A DNA stretch of 64,000 nucleotides. Origin: Prevotella pallens ATCC 700821. GTDB taxonomy: Bacteria > Bacteroidota > Bacteroidia > Bacteroidales > Bacteroidaceae. Of this stretch, positions 28,382 to 38,290 are shown one piece after another. The DNA lies in the NCBI RefSeq assembly GCF_000220255.1, contig NZ_GL982514.1, positions 490,436 through 554,435 on the forward strand, read 5' to 3'. A program made the position numbers and the translations under genes. The number at the start of each line of letters is the position of its first letter. The first letter of the stretch is position 1. The notes beneath the pieces were generated by a model that saw nothing but the letters and a program-made list of their open reading frames with translations, made no database searches and was not told the DNA's origin.

Positions 28382-29425
28382 ATGAATATTAATTTATTAG
28401 ACAATGCAGAAGCTAAACAGTTGCAACAACTTATAATCGAAGCCGAACACATCGTTATTTGTGCACATAAATCGCCCGATGGAGATGCCTTAGGGTCTTC
28501 ATTAGCGTGGAAATCGTATCTTAATCAAATAGGAAAGACAGATGTAACAGTGTGTATGCCAGATGCATATCCCGACTTCTTACAATGGTTGCCAGAAGCA
28601 AACACTGTACTACGATACGACAAGAACCCCGAAAAAGTGCAAGAAACATTCAATAGAGCCGACCTTGTTTGTTGCTTAGACTTTAACCAATATGCACGTG
28701 TAGAGGCAATGAGAAGCACTCTCGAAGGCTGCAAAGCAAAGCGAATACTCATTGATCATCACTTAGAACCACAAACAGACAATGCTATAACCATATCGCA
28801 ACCCAACATGTCTAGCACAAGCGAAATGATATTCTACATCATTAGCCAGCTGGGAGGATACAACGATATGACAAAAGACTGTGCACAGTGCATTTATTGT
28901 GGTATGATGACCGATACAGGAGGCTTTACCTACAACTCTACACGTCCAGAAATATACTTCGTAATAGGACAATTACTATCGAAAGGCATTGATAAAGATA
29001 ACATATATAACCGAGTTTTTCATAACTATTCGGTTAATGCACTACGCTTTAGAGCACACATCATAGCCAATAAAATGAAGGTGGTAAACGAATTGCACGC
29101 ATCTTATTTCATAGTAACAAAAGAAGATATGCACCGTTTCCACTTTATAAAAGGCGATTTAGAAGGCGTTGTAAATTCACCACTACAAATAAAAGGACTG
29201 AAACTAAGCATATCGCTACGCGAAGACACCGAACGCCACAATCTCGTATTGGTTAGCCTACGCTCAAGCAACGGTTTCCACTGTCAGCCAATGGCGGTTC
29301 AGTTCTTTAACGGAGGCGGACACGCTGATGCTTCTGGCGGAAAACTCTATTGCTCAATAGCTGAAGCCGAACAAATAGTGCTAAAAGCATTGCTCGCATT
29401 CCAAGACGAACTAAAACGAAAATAA
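28382..29425 (+). CDS. DHH-family phosphoesterase, NrnA-like (nanoRNase / pAp phosphatase)
   Basis: 347 residues. DHH domain motifs: CAHKSPDGDALGSSLA (metal-binding D-x-D), LVCCLDFNQY, ILIDHHLEP (the DHH triplet) and MTDTGGFTYNSTRPE. The C-terminal DHHA1 domain ends with FNGGGHADASGG. The family degrades 2-5-nt RNAs and dephosphorylates 3'-phosphoadenosine 5'-phosphate with manganese. It takes the place of oligoribonuclease in many bacteria lacking orn. Cytoplasmic. Confidence 0.87.
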   Translation: MNINLLDNAEAKQLQQLIIEAEHIVICAHKSPDGDALGSSLAWKSYLNQIGKTDVTVCMPDAYPDFLQWLPEANTVLRYDKNPEKVQETFNRADLVCCLDFNQYARVEAMRSTLEGCKAKRILIDHHLEPQTDNAITISQPNMSSTSEMIFYIISQLGGYNDMTKDCAQCIYCGMMTDTGGFTYNSTRPEIYFVIGQLLSKGIDKDNIYNRVFHNYSVNALRFRAHIIANKMKVVNELHASYFIVTKEDMHRFHFIKGDLEGVVNSPLQIKGLKLSISLREDTERHNLVLVSLRSSNGFHCQPMAVQFFNGGGHADASGGKLYCSIAEAEQIVLKALLAFQDELKRK

Positions 29426-29462
29426 AAGAATTAAAATACAATACAAAAAAAATAGTCAATCA

Positions 29463-29494
29463 TTTGTTATATCCAGATAAATCTCTTACCTTTG
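29463..29494 (+). promoter_or_regulatory. Promoter of rho
   Basis: TTTG at 29463-29466 and TACCTTTG at 29487-29494, separated by 20 bases, match the Bacteroidota sigma consensus. The predicted leader is about 80 bases and holds the hairpin AAGGTTTC (29513-29520) / GAAACCTT (29527-29534), a candidate for leader control of rho. Confidence 0.75.
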
Positions 29495-29582
29495 CAGACG
29501 ATTTGAAAACATAAGGTTTCGCTTCTGAAACCTTTATCTCCACAATATCAAAATTTCGATATAACCCATACATAAATACTTT

Positions 29583-31625
29583 ATGTTTAGTAAAGAAGAA
29601 CTTTTAGAAAAGGATATTCCCGAATTGGAGAATATTGCCAAAGACCTTGAGGTGGACTATAAAAAGTCTGACGACAAAGAGGCTATCATCTATGCCATAT
29701 TAGATAGGCAGGCAGTAAACGCCGGCATATCACACCCTATGGGAACAACAAAGCGTAAGCGTACGAGGATAACAAAGAAGGATTCCGACAAGGTTTATAC
29801 CGTTCATGGAAAAGAAGGAGAAAACTTCGACCTACAAAAAAACAAAGTGCAGAACAACACATTACCCGGTTTGTTTAAAGATTTACCAGACACACAAACT
29901 AGTGAAAAGCAAGAAGCAGAAATTAAGAAACCGGTAGAAGCTCCAAAAAAGCGTGGACGAAAGAAGAAAGAAGATACACCAACAACTGCAAAGACTACTG
30001 TTGAAGAAACTCCGAAGAGTAGCGTAAAAGAGGAAAGTGCTGCAGAGGAAACTAACAAAACTGTAACAGAAACTTCTACAGAAACACCTGTTGAAACAAC
30101 AGCAGCAGAAACAACAACAAAGCCAACAGAAGAGGTTGTTGAAACAGAAACTCCCGCTAACAATACAGATGATGTGGTGATTCCTGAAGCTGAATTCGTA
30201 TCGCAAAACGGAGAAACAAACGAAAGCGAAACTACAGAGAATCTTCTCGAACAGCTCCAAGCAAAGGTAAATGCACACAACGAGCAGATGGAAGATACTG
30301 AAAATATGGGACGAGACGGTGTATGGGAAGGCGACCCCGGAGATGGAACAGACTTTATTACAGTGGTAGATATTCCGGTTGAAGACCAGGGTATGGTACC
30401 ATCGTACGATATGTTCGACCGTCCAACAATACCTACTGATAACAACCAAGCATCATATTACAACGAATCGGCAACACGCCAAGACAATGCTCCCGCTTAT
30501 GACTTTAACAATATAATTAAAGCTAACGGCGTATTAGAAGTTATGCCCGATGGTTATGGCTTCTTAAGATCTAGCGACTATAACTACCTATCGTCGCCTG
30601 ACGATGTATATGTGCCTGCAAACCAAATTAAGCAAAATGGTTTAAAGACAAGCGATGTAGTGGAATGCCACGTTAGACCACCACATGAAGGAGAGAAATA
30701 TTTCCCTCTTACATCTATAGATATGATAAATGGTCGTGCACCATCGGAAGTTAGAGATCGCGTATCGTTCGAACATCTAACACCATTGTTCCCTGACGAG
30801 AAGTTTACACTGTGTGGCGACCCACGCACAACAAATCTTTCTACACGTGTGGTAGACCTCTTCTCGCCTATTGGTAAGGGACAACGTGCGCTAATAGTGG
30901 CACAACCAAAAACGGGTAAAACTATCTTAATGAAAGATATTGCTAATGCTATAGCGGCAAATCACCCAGAAGCCTATCTGATGATGCTACTTATAGACGA
31001 ACGCCCAGAAGAGGTTACCGATATGGCACGCACTGTTAATGCAGAGGTAATAGCTTCTACCTTCGATGAGCCAGCAGAGCGCCACGTGAAAATTGCAGGA
31101 ATTGTGCTTGAGAAGGCAAAACGAATGGTGGAATGCGGCCACGATGTTGTTATATTTCTTGACTCTATTACACGTCTTGCGCGAGCATATAACACAGTAG
31201 CCCCTGCTTCTGGAAAGGTACTAACAGGTGGTGTTGATGCCAACGCACTACAAAAACCAAAACGCTTTTTTGGTGCAGCGCGCAATATAGAAGGTGGCGG
31301 TTCGCTCACAATTATAGCAACGGCACTTATTGATACAGGTTCTAAGATGGATGAGGTGATATTCGAAGAGTTTAAAGGAACTGGTAATATGGAGTTGCAA
31401 CTCGACCGTTCACTCAGCAACAAACGTATCTTCCCATCTGTCAATCTGGTTGCTTCGAGCACTCGTCGCGACGACTTGCTACAGGATAAAACTACTATCG
31501 ATCGTATGTGGATTCTCCGTAAGTACATTGCAGATATGAATCCAATAGAGGCTATGAACTCTATTCACGATAGAATGTTACGAACCCATGACAACAATGA
31601 GTTCCTCTTATCAATGAATGGATAA
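29583..31625 (+). CDS. rho: Transcription termination factor Rho with a Bacteroidota-type insertion
   Basis: 680 residues against about 420 for E. coli Rho. Residues 1-45 are the Rho_N helical domain. About residues 75-300 are an acidic, Thr/Glu/Lys-rich low-complexity insertion. The cold-shock RNA-binding domain follows (about 318-385, [15 protein letters not shown]), then the ATPase: Walker A AQPKTGKT (about 440), Walker [12 protein letters not shown] (about 524), and the Q-loop/R-loop stretch ending [12 protein letters not shown] hexameric RNA helicase that releases RNA polymerase. It has its own promoter and a strong terminator. Confidence 0.95.
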   Translation: MFSKEELLEKDIPELENIAKDLEVDYKKSDDKEAIIYAILDRQAVNAGISHPMGTTKRKRTRITKKDSDKVYTVHGKEGENFDLQKNKVQNNTLPGLFKDLPDTQTSEKQEAEIKKPVEAPKKRGRKKKEDTPTTAKTTVEETPKSSVKEESAAEETNKTVTETSTETPVETTAAETTTKPTEEVVETETPANNTDDVVIPEAEFVSQNGETNESETTENLLEQLQAKVNAHNEQMEDTENMGRDGVWEGDPGDGTDFITVVDIPVEDQGMVPSYDMFDRPTIPTDNNQASYYNESATRQDNAPAYDFNNIIKANGVLEVMPDGYGFLRSSDYNYLSSPDDVYVPANQIKQNGLKTSDVVECHVRPPHEGEKYFPLTSIDMINGRAPSEVRDRVSFEHLTPLFPDEKFTLCGDPRTTNLSTRVVDLFSPIGKGQRALIVAQPKTGKTILMKDIANAIAANHPEAYLMMLLIDERPEEVTDMARTVNAEVIASTFDEPAERHVKIAGIVLEKAKRMVECGHDVVIFLDSITRLARAYNTVAPASGKVLTGGVDANALQKPKRFFGAARNIEGGGSLTIIATALIDTGSKMDEVIFEEFKGTGNMELQLDRSLSNKRIFPSVNLVASSTRRDDLLQDKTTIDRMWILRKYIADMNPIEAMNSIHDRMLRTHDNNEFLLSMNG

Positions 31626-31658
31626 ACCTATCAATCATTTATAAATACTTCTGAAAAG

Positions 31659-31686
31659 GCCATACCTGTGAAGGTGTGGCTTTTTT
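31659..31686 (+). terminator. Intrinsic terminator after rho
   Basis: GCCATACCT (31659-31667), loop GTGA, AGGTGTGGC (31672-31680), then TTTTTT: a 9-bp stem with one G-T pair, 33 bases after the rho stop. Confidence 0.88.
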
Positions 31687-31744
31687 CATATCCTTTCTGT
31701 GCTATAATATTCTTCTTGCAACATAGAAGAATGTTTAACCCGAA

Positions 31745-31906
31745 TCAGTCGTTAGTCTCATTATTTATAGTTCGTACCATTATGCATTGTTTCCTAACAT
31801 CTTTTATTTCCTTATTGATATCTCCTCTGCCTTTGTTAATCGACGTAACCTGCTGTGTCTGCATTGCAAAGGCAGAAAATCCACTCAATAATAAAACACA
31901 ATATGT
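31745..31906 (-). pseudogene. Copy 3 of a dispersed repeat, with a signal-peptide-like frame lacking a start
   Basis: On the minus strand a frame bounded upstream by TAA reads VLLLSGFSAFAMQTQQ, a signal-peptide end, and continues through GDINKEIKDVRKQC to a stop at 31745. It has no start codon. From about 31868 to 31762 the DNA aligns with the repeats at 41880 and 60239, best over ATAAAAGATGTTAGGAAACA. It looks like the decayed 5' half of a secreted-protein gene. The rest of the gap to 32306 shows nothing else. Confidence 0.45.
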
Positions 31907-32306
31907 TTAGGTTCTACCGACAAATTTGAGTTTAAGCAAGCCTACTGCGCAAACGTTTGACAACCGAAAAACTATTCTTATGCAATATTGCTACTATTTT
32001 TATCGGCAAAATGCGATAACTTTGCCACATAATAGTATTAGTAGTGATAGTACAAATTGATAGTTCTAAATGCCAAAAGCTTTGAAGACATAAGCAAATA
32101 ACACATTCGCTGTCTATATGCTTATTCATTGCAAGGTATTTGAACGTTAATTGTTATGGCTAAACATTTTTATTGTTTTAGAGTGGAGCCCCATTTGCTG
32201 TTTGAAGCAGGTGAGGCTTTCTTTTTAGACTAAAATGTAGAACCATAACACTGTTATTATGCAAAATTAAATAGGCATTACATATTTCTAACCCATTAAT
32301 AATCCG

Positions 32307-32314
32307 TATCTTTG
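32307..32314 (+). promoter_or_regulatory. -7 element of the small helical protein gene
   Basis: TATCTTTG, 41 bases before the ATG at 32356 and 53 before the alternative ATG at 32368. No clear -33 TTTG. Confidence 0.4.
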
Positions 32315-32355
32315 CAACAGTATATTATAAAAGTGGAGATGAACCACATAGAGAA

Positions 32356-32625
32356 ATGTGCAACATAATGAAAAGTTTAACCGATAAATTAAATAAAGTA
32401 ATAGCTATTTTAGAGAATAGGCTATCGGGCGAGCCTAAATTAAGCTTGATTATTTCCAGATTGAAAAGAACAAGAGAACTGTTGTTAGATAATAATCAAA
32501 ATAAAACTCTAAAGTCTATCTATGGAATAACCAGAGCCTATTTAGATATTACGAGCGATTATGCAGACCCCATTGTTACCGATTTACACACCATAGAAAA
32601 AGAGATTGATGCACTATCTAAATAA
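32356..32625 (+). CDS. Small helical hypothetical protein (85-89 aa)
   Basis: Starts at ATG 32356 or, more likely by composition, at ATG 32368 (MKSLTDKLNKVIAILENRL). The protein is all-helical and basic then acidic, with leucines spaced as in short coiled coils, and has no motif. It is single, between rho and the SpmA/B-like gene, with its own -7 element. I do not recognise it. A genuine gene is supported by the promoter and normal codon pattern, not by homology. Confidence 0.5.
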   Translation: MCNIMKSLTDKLNKVIAILENRLSGEPKLSLIISRLKRTRELLLDNNQNKTLKSIYGITRAYLDITSDYADPIVTDLHTIEKEIDALSK

Positions 32626-32710
32626 CATAAATAACAATGAAATATATAAATATTCAGTTGAATAAACACATCTTAAGTGTTATAATATAGCACTATATGA
32701 GCGTTTATTT

Positions 32711-32814
32711 GCTATGATATCTGAAACGAATATTACAGACGTCTAAAACGAAACTCACAGACGTCTAAAACGAACACGACAGATATCTAAAACGAAAGCG
32801 ACAGATATCTAAAA
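32711..32814 (-). repeat. Array C: five 22-bp units, opposite orientation
   Basis: Cores start at 32715 (TGATATCT, degenerate edge), 32737 and 32759 (AGACGTCT), 32781 and 32803 (AGATATCT), exactly 22 bp apart. The linkers read AAAACGAACACGAC, the reverse complement of arrays A, D and E. It lies between the small helical gene and the promoter of the SpmA/B-like gene. Confidence 0.85.
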
Positions 32815-33011
32815 CAAAGGCAACTATATTCTGCAAACTTTCTTATACATTTTAGAAGCTCTATTCTATTGAACCATAAACAGTAAGCACAGCTTACAAT
32901 ATAGCCATCGCCTTTTTACTGAACACACACATCTACCATAGGCATATAATAAGGTTATACACTACATAAAACACAAATTTTAGCAAAACAAGAGCATAAT
33001 TAATCACTTAT

Positions 33012-33043
33012 TTTGCAAGTGTCGGTAAATTATCGTACTTTTG
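33012..33043 (+). promoter_or_regulatory. Promoter of the SpmA/B-like gene
   Basis: TTTG at 33012-33015 and TACTTTTG at 33036-33043 with a 20-base spacer. It overlaps the first possible start (33041), so the ATG at 33080 is the real start. Confidence 0.75.
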
Positions 33044-33079
33044 TATTTCAAATATCAACTCGGTGCAGACAACAAACGT

Positions 33080-34306
33080 ATGGTATTAAATTATATTTGG
33101 ATAGCATTTTTCCTTATAGCTTTTGCTTTTGGAATAGTGGGCTTAATAATGGGCGATACTACACTATTTCAGAAAATGGTAGATGCTACTTCCGACTCAG
33201 CTAAGACAGCTTTCCAAGTATCACTTGGGCTAACAGGAGTTCTCTCGTTATGGCTTGGCATTATGAAAATCGGCGAGAAGGCTGGTATGGTGAATATGTT
33301 GGCACGTATGTTAAGTCCGGTTTTCACCAAACTCTTTCCCGATATTCCTAAGAATCACCCTGTTATGGGGTCTATCTTTATGAACATTGCATCTAATATG
33401 TTGGGATTAGACAATGCCGCTACACCCACAGGACTAAAGGCAATGGCACAGATGCAAGAGCTAAACACAAAGAAAGACACGGCTACCAACCCCATGATAA
33501 TGTTTTTAGTGCTGAACACAAGCGGGCTTACCATTATTCCAACCAGCATTCTGGCGGTACGAAGTGCTTGCAAAGCCGTCCAACCCACCGATGTTTTTGT
33601 ACCCATCTTGCTTGCAACAACCATAGCAACACTTGTTGGAATTATAATAACATCGCTCTGGCAACGCATAAATATCTTTCAACCAGTGTTGTTTATCACC
33701 ATTTTCGGACTACTCGGAACAGTGGGTTTCATTATATGGGGACTTATGCAGATGCCCCAAAACACTATGAATACTGTTACATCGGTAGTTTCTAATCTAA
33801 TTCTAATGTCCATAATAGTCAGCTTTATTGGTGCCGGACTATTTAAAAAAATAAATGTTTACGATGCTTTTATAGAAGGTGCAAAAGAAGGTTTCGCCAC
33901 AGCTGTACGCATTATACCCTATTTGGTAGCAATACTTGTGGCTGTTGGCGTGTTTAGAGCATCGGGCGCAATGGACATTTGTGTAGATGGCATAAGATGG
34001 ACGCTGCAACAATTCAACATAGACACCACTTTTGTAGACGCGCTGCCAACCGCTATGATGAAACCACTGTCGGGAAGCGGTGCACGTGGACTTATGCTGG
34101 AGACCATGCACCACTACGGCGCCGATTCATTCGTAGGCAGGCTAAGCTGCATATTTCAAGGGTCCACAGATACCACATTCTATATATTGGCTGTCTATTT
34201 TGGCAGCATTGGTGTACGATACACACGCCATGCAGTGGCTTGCGGACTACTGGCAGACCTCGCTGGTGTGCTTGCCGCAATAGGAATATGCTACATTTTC
34301 TTCTAA
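33080..34306 (+). CDS. SpmA-SpmB-like nucleoside-recognition (Gate) membrane protein
   Basis: 408 residues. About ten membrane segments form two homologous halves: the first resembles spore maturation protein A (SIFMNIASNMLGLDNAATPT, the Gate signature), the second SpmB (VRIIPYLVAILVAVGVFRAS, then KPLSGSGARGLMLE). Fused SpmA/B proteins are widespread in non-sporulating Bacteroidota; their transported substrate is not established. It starts 36 bases after its -7 element. The flippase gene follows 16 bases later, so they are likely co-transcribed. Confidence 0.8.
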   Translation: MVLNYIWIAFFLIAFAFGIVGLIMGDTTLFQKMVDATSDSAKTAFQVSLGLTGVLSLWLGIMKIGEKAGMVNMLARMLSPVFTKLFPDIPKNHPVMGSIFMNIASNMLGLDNAATPTGLKAMAQMQELNTKKDTATNPMIMFLVLNTSGLTIIPTSILAVRSACKAVQPTDVFVPILLATTIATLVGIIITSLWQRINIFQPVLFITIFGLLGTVGFIIWGLMQMPQNTMNTVTSVVSNLILMSIIVSFIGAGLFKKINVYDAFIEGAKEGFATAVRIIPYLVAILVAVGVFRASGAMDICVDGIRWTLQQFNIDTTFVDALPTAMMKPLSGSGARGLMLETMHHYGADSFVGRLSCIFQGSTDTTFYILAVYFGSIGVRYTRHAVACGLLADLAGVLAAIGICYIFF

Positions 34307-34322
34307 ACGAACACAAAACAAA

Positions 34323-35816
34323 ATGGCAAATTTAAAATCATTAGCAAAAGATACAGCTATTTACGGTCTTAGTAGCATAGCTGCTCGCTTTGTAAACTAT
34401 TTGTTAGTACCCATACAAACCACCAAATTTAATGCAGCAGGTGGACAATACGGCATTATAACCAATGTGTATGCTTATGTAGCACTACTAATTGTACTGC
34501 TTACATACGGTATGGAAACTACCTTCTTCCGCTTTATGAGCAAAGAAGGAGAAGACCCAAACAAGGTGTATGCCACTACCTTAAAAATGGTTGGCACAAC
34601 ATCGGTGATATTTATGGCAATAATTCTGCTCTTTAATCAGCCCATAGCAAATTTCTTAGGCTATGCCGACCACCCAGAATACATAACCATAATGTATATG
34701 ACGGTAGCCATCGACGCATTTGCCGCCATACCCTTTGCCTATTTACGGTGTAAACACAGACCTATAAAATTTGCCGTACTAAAAATCTTAAACATCTCTT
34801 TAAACATTGTTTTAAACTTGCTATACCTTATTATATTACCAGGTTTGAAACTTAATTTGTTTGGCATATACGATGCACACTTTACACTCGATGTGGTGTG
34901 GGTGTTCTATATCAACCTTATTTGTACCATCATTACCTTGCTTTTGCTTTGGAAAGAACTCTATGGCATACGCTACAGCTTCGATAAAAGCACATGTAAA
35001 CGTATGCTTAGCTACACTTTTCCACTGCTAATAATGGGTTTGGCAGGACAATTAAACCAATGCGCATCGCAAATAATATTTCCATACGTTTACAATGGAA
35101 CAGCCGAAGAGGCACGAACACAGCTCGGCATATATGGTGCATGCATAAAAATAGCAATGATAATGGTGATGATTACGCAAGCCTTTCGCTACGCTTACGA
35201 ACCATTTGTGTTTGGAAAGTCGAAGGACAGAGACAATAAAGACACCTACGCTAAGGCTATGAAATTTTATGTCATATTCACCTTGTTAGCATTTCTCACC
35301 GTAATGGGATATATGGACGTGCTTCGCCATGTAGTGGGACGCAGCTATTGGGACGGATTAGAGATTGTTCCAATTGTAATGGCAGCCGAAATAATGTTTG
35401 GCATCTTCTTTAACCTAAGTTTCTGGTATAAACTTACCGACCGAACAATATGGGGAGCCTATTTCTCTGGTGTAGGTGCAGTAGTGCTTATTGCAATGAA
35501 CATTCTGCTAATACCAAGTTTTAGCTATTGGGCTTGCGCATGGGCAGGATTTGTCTCGTATGCCGTAAGTATGATAATAAGCTACTATTTCGGACAGAAA
35601 TATTATCCTATAGCTTATCCATTAAAAGAAATTCTATTCTATGTAGTGGTGGCATTGGCTTTGTTTGCAGCCATTACAGCCTCTAACAAATATATACCAT
35701 CGTTGCTTGCACTGGTTGTAAACACAGCTTTAATACTGGTTTTTGTGGGCATCATAGTAAAACGCGACTTTCCATTAAGCAAACTCCCCATTATAGGAAA
35801 ACGGTTTAGAAAGTAA
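34323..35816 (+). CDS. Polysaccharide/LPS flippase, Wzx (MOP superfamily)
   Basis: 497 residues with about 14 hydrophobic segments, beginning LKSLAKDTAIYGLSSIAARF, the usual N-terminus of Wzx/MurJ-type lipid-linked oligosaccharide flippases of Bacteroidota. It moves undecaprenyl-linked sugar units across the inner membrane. It could also serve a peptidoglycan-type lipid. No glycosyltransferase cluster is adjacent, so the substrate is open. Third in a run SpmA/B-flippase-peptidase, with gaps of 16 and 38 bases. Confidence 0.8.
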   Translation: MANLKSLAKDTAIYGLSSIAARFVNYLLVPIQTTKFNAAGGQYGIITNVYAYVALLIVLLTYGMETTFFRFMSKEGEDPNKVYATTLKMVGTTSVIFMAIILLFNQPIANFLGYADHPEYITIMYMTVAIDAFAAIPFAYLRCKHRPIKFAVLKILNISLNIVLNLLYLIILPGLKLNLFGIYDAHFTLDVVWVFYINLICTIITLLLLWKELYGIRYSFDKSTCKRMLSYTFPLLIMGLAGQLNQCASQIIFPYVYNGTAEEARTQLGIYGACIKIAMIMVMITQAFRYAYEPFVFGKSKDRDNKDTYAKAMKFYVIFTLLAFLTVMGYMDVLRHVVGRSYWDGLEIVPIVMAAEIMFGIFFNLSFWYKLTDRTIWGAYFSGVGAVVLIAMNILLIPSFSYWACAWAGFVSYAVSMIISYYFGQKYYPIAYPLKEILFYVVVALALFAAITASNKYIPSLLALVVNTALILVFVGIIVKRDFPLSKLPIIGKRFRK

Positions 35817-35854
35817 GAATAACCAAAACATATTTACCATATTATTAATAAATT

Positions 35855-37978
35855 ATGAAAAAATCAACTCTAGTCCTTGCCAGTATGCTTGCAATGAGCA
35901 CTGCTTCTAAGGCAGATGAAGGTATGTGGACGCTTTTCAATCTACCCGAAGCCGTTTATACGCAGATGGTAGACTATGGTTTCTCGTTGCCATGCGATAG
36001 ACTTTACAACAGTCCAAACGCTATAAGCAACTATGTAGTAAACTTCTCTGGCTTCTGTTCAGGTGTAGTAGTATCGCCAGATGGGTTAGTTTTCACAAAC
36101 CATCACTGCGGTTTTGGTGCCATCAATGCTCACTCTACTGTAGAGCACGACTATATGCGCGATGGTTTTTATGCCAAAAGTTTTGCCGAAGAGCTACCTA
36201 ACAAAGATACTTTCGTATCGTTTATGCGTGCCCAAGACGACATCACTAGTCGCATTGCTCCACTAATTGTAAACAAATCGTTAAAACAACAAGGAGAAAT
36301 AATAGACTCTGTGGAGAACGTTTTAAACGATTCTATCAAAAAAATAGATAAGACTTTACACATAGAGGTAGCACCATTCTACGAGGGAAATAAATATTAT
36401 GCTACCACATATCAAGACTTTACCGATGTTCGCCTTGTATTTACCGTACCAAAGAGTATGGGTAAATTTGGTGGAGACACTGATAACTGGATGTGGCCAC
36501 GTCAGACTTGCGACTTCTCAGTATTCAGAATATATGCCGACCCTAAGACTAACGGACCTGCACCCTACTCTAAAGATAATGTGCCATATCACCCAGAACA
36601 CTTCGCACCCGTAAGTATGCAAGGCTATAAGGATAAAGACTTCGCTATGACTATTGGCTATCCAGGCACAACCAACCGTTATCTCTCATCGTACGGCATT
36701 CAGCAACGCCGCGACATAGAGAATACGGCACGCGTAGAGAGCAGAGATATAAAACTGGCTATTATGAAGAAGTATATGGATGCCGACCAAAAAGTGCGCA
36801 TTCAGTATGAGTCAAAATATGCAGGTTCTGCTAACTATTGGAAGAACTCTATGGGTATGAATAAGTGTATAGATTCTATTGGACTTATCCGACAAAAAGC
36901 TGAATACGAAGGAAAAATTAGAAATTGGTTGGCAACACAGCCAAAGAAAGATGCTTCAATAGATGTTGACTTCAATAAACTAGAGCAACTATATGCACAG
37001 AACCGTCCGCTTATTAAGGTTATAAGCTATTGGTCAGAAGCATTCAACCGTACAACAGAGTTCTTTACACGCGCTACAAATGTTGGAACAAATATGCCTT
37101 TAAAAGGTTCTGCAAATAATCCAAAGGCTCAATACGTAGAGTTTGCCGACAATAGCGACAAGTGGAACTACGCATTAGATAAGGAACTAACTGCTGCAAT
37201 GTTAGAGAACTATGCGAAAGTGGTGCCTGCTGAATATCACCCTGCATTCTTTCAAACTGTAGCAAAGAAGTTTGGAGGTAATTTCTACAAATATACCGAC
37301 TGGCTTTACAAAAACAGTAAACTGCTGAAAAATGGTGAGAAGTTTTATCCTAACGACCGTAAGAAGTTCTTGAAAGACCCTGGTGTAGTAGTAGGAGAAG
37401 AACTGGTGAATGTTTATAAAGCCGTTCAAACCAAAGCACTACAGTTGCGTGGAGAAATAAAAGCACAAGAGAAGAAACTCACCGAGGCGAAACTACAAAT
37501 GGAAATGGACCTCCCACATTATAGCGATGCCAATTTCACAATGCGTCTTAGCTATGGTCAGGTAGGTGGATATAAGATTGGTGGTTTCAACAGTGGCTAC
37601 TATACAACAGCCGAAAGCATTGTAGAGAAATTCAAACAAGCAAATAAAGTGGCTGACTATAAGGCTGAACCTATTATGATGAAGCTACTCTCGTCTAACG
37701 ATTACGGACCATACGCTGACAAGACTTCTGGACAATTGCAACTCTGTTTCCTCACTAATAACGATATTACAGGTGGTAACTCTGGTTCACCAATGTTTAA
37801 CGGCAAAGGCGAACTTATTGGTCTTGCTTTCGATGGAAATTGGGATAGTCTAAGCTCTGGTATTAACTTCGATCGTGAATTGGCTCGTTGTATTGGTGTA
37901 GACATTCGCTTTGTACTCTTCATGATGGATAAATGGGGACACGCCGACCGTTTAATTAAGGAGATAAATGCTAAATAA
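35855..37978 (+). CDS. S46-family dipeptidyl-peptidase, DPP7-type
   Basis: 707 residues with a signal peptide (first about 20), so periplasmic. Trypsin-like triad visible: His in VFTNHHCGFGAI (about 83), Asp in RQTCDFSVFR (about 222), Ser in GGNSGSPMFNGKGEL (about 642). The family removes N-terminal dipeptides from peptides taken up by asaccharolytic Bacteroidota. Eighteen residues after the catalytic Ser stands Gly (LAFDGNW). In this family Gly there marks DPP7 (hydrophobic P1), while Arg marks DPP11 (Asp/Glu), so DPP7 specificity is favoured. Confidence 0.88.
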   Translation: MKKSTLVLASMLAMSTASKADEGMWTLFNLPEAVYTQMVDYGFSLPCDRLYNSPNAISNYVVNFSGFCSGVVVSPDGLVFTNHHCGFGAINAHSTVEHDYMRDGFYAKSFAEELPNKDTFVSFMRAQDDITSRIAPLIVNKSLKQQGEIIDSVENVLNDSIKKIDKTLHIEVAPFYEGNKYYATTYQDFTDVRLVFTVPKSMGKFGGDTDNWMWPRQTCDFSVFRIYADPKTNGPAPYSKDNVPYHPEHFAPVSMQGYKDKDFAMTIGYPGTTNRYLSSYGIQQRRDIENTARVESRDIKLAIMKKYMDADQKVRIQYESKYAGSANYWKNSMGMNKCIDSIGLIRQKAEYEGKIRNWLATQPKKDASIDVDFNKLEQLYAQNRPLIKVISYWSEAFNRTTEFFTRATNVGTNMPLKGSANNPKAQYVEFADNSDKWNYALDKELTAAMLENYAKVVPAEYHPAFFQTVAKKFGGNFYKYTDWLYKNSKLLKNGEKFYPNDRKKFLKDPGVVVGEELVNVYKAVQTKALQLRGEIKAQEKKLTEAKLQMEMDLPHYSDANFTMRLSYGQVGGYKIGGFNSGYYTTAESIVEKFKQANKVADYKAEPIMMKLLSSNDYGPYADKTSGQLQLCFLTNNDITGGNSGSPMFNGKGELIGLAFDGNWDSLSSGINFDRELARCIGVDIRFVLFMMDKWGHADRLIKEINAK

Positions 37979-38075
37979 ACAAAACTAATACAACATAAAG
38001 ACATTGCATATTTAGAAATAAATATATTAAAACCAAATTGGTCATCAGACCAAAATATAATATCAATGTAACATT

Positions 38076-38117
38076 AAACCCCAAGAGTTATACGAAATAA
38101 CTTTTGGGGTTTTGTTT
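38076..38117 (+). terminator. Terminator after the S46 peptidase gene
   Basis: AACCCCAAGAGTTAT (from 38077) pairs with ATAACTTTTGGGGTT (to 38111), one G-T pair, 5-base loop, then TTGTTTT. The remaining gap to 38290, between convergent genes, shows nothing else. Confidence 0.85.
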
Positions 38118-38290
38118 TAAATAGCACACTCTTCTTTTTGTTGTCCACCTTATATTAAGCATTCTTACATATTATAAAATAGAAAAACACAAATACTTAG
38201 TGCTATGGTTAAAACAAGAACCATACCCTATATGTACACACACATACATCTTATACATATAGCAATATGGCTCTTGCTAATATATAATAG

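Noticed and set aside
29804-30449. Long open frames on the minus strand inside rho (213 and 188 codons)
   Set aside because: They are antisense to the Thr/Glu-rich insertion of rho; the low-complexity codons leave the other strand free of stops.
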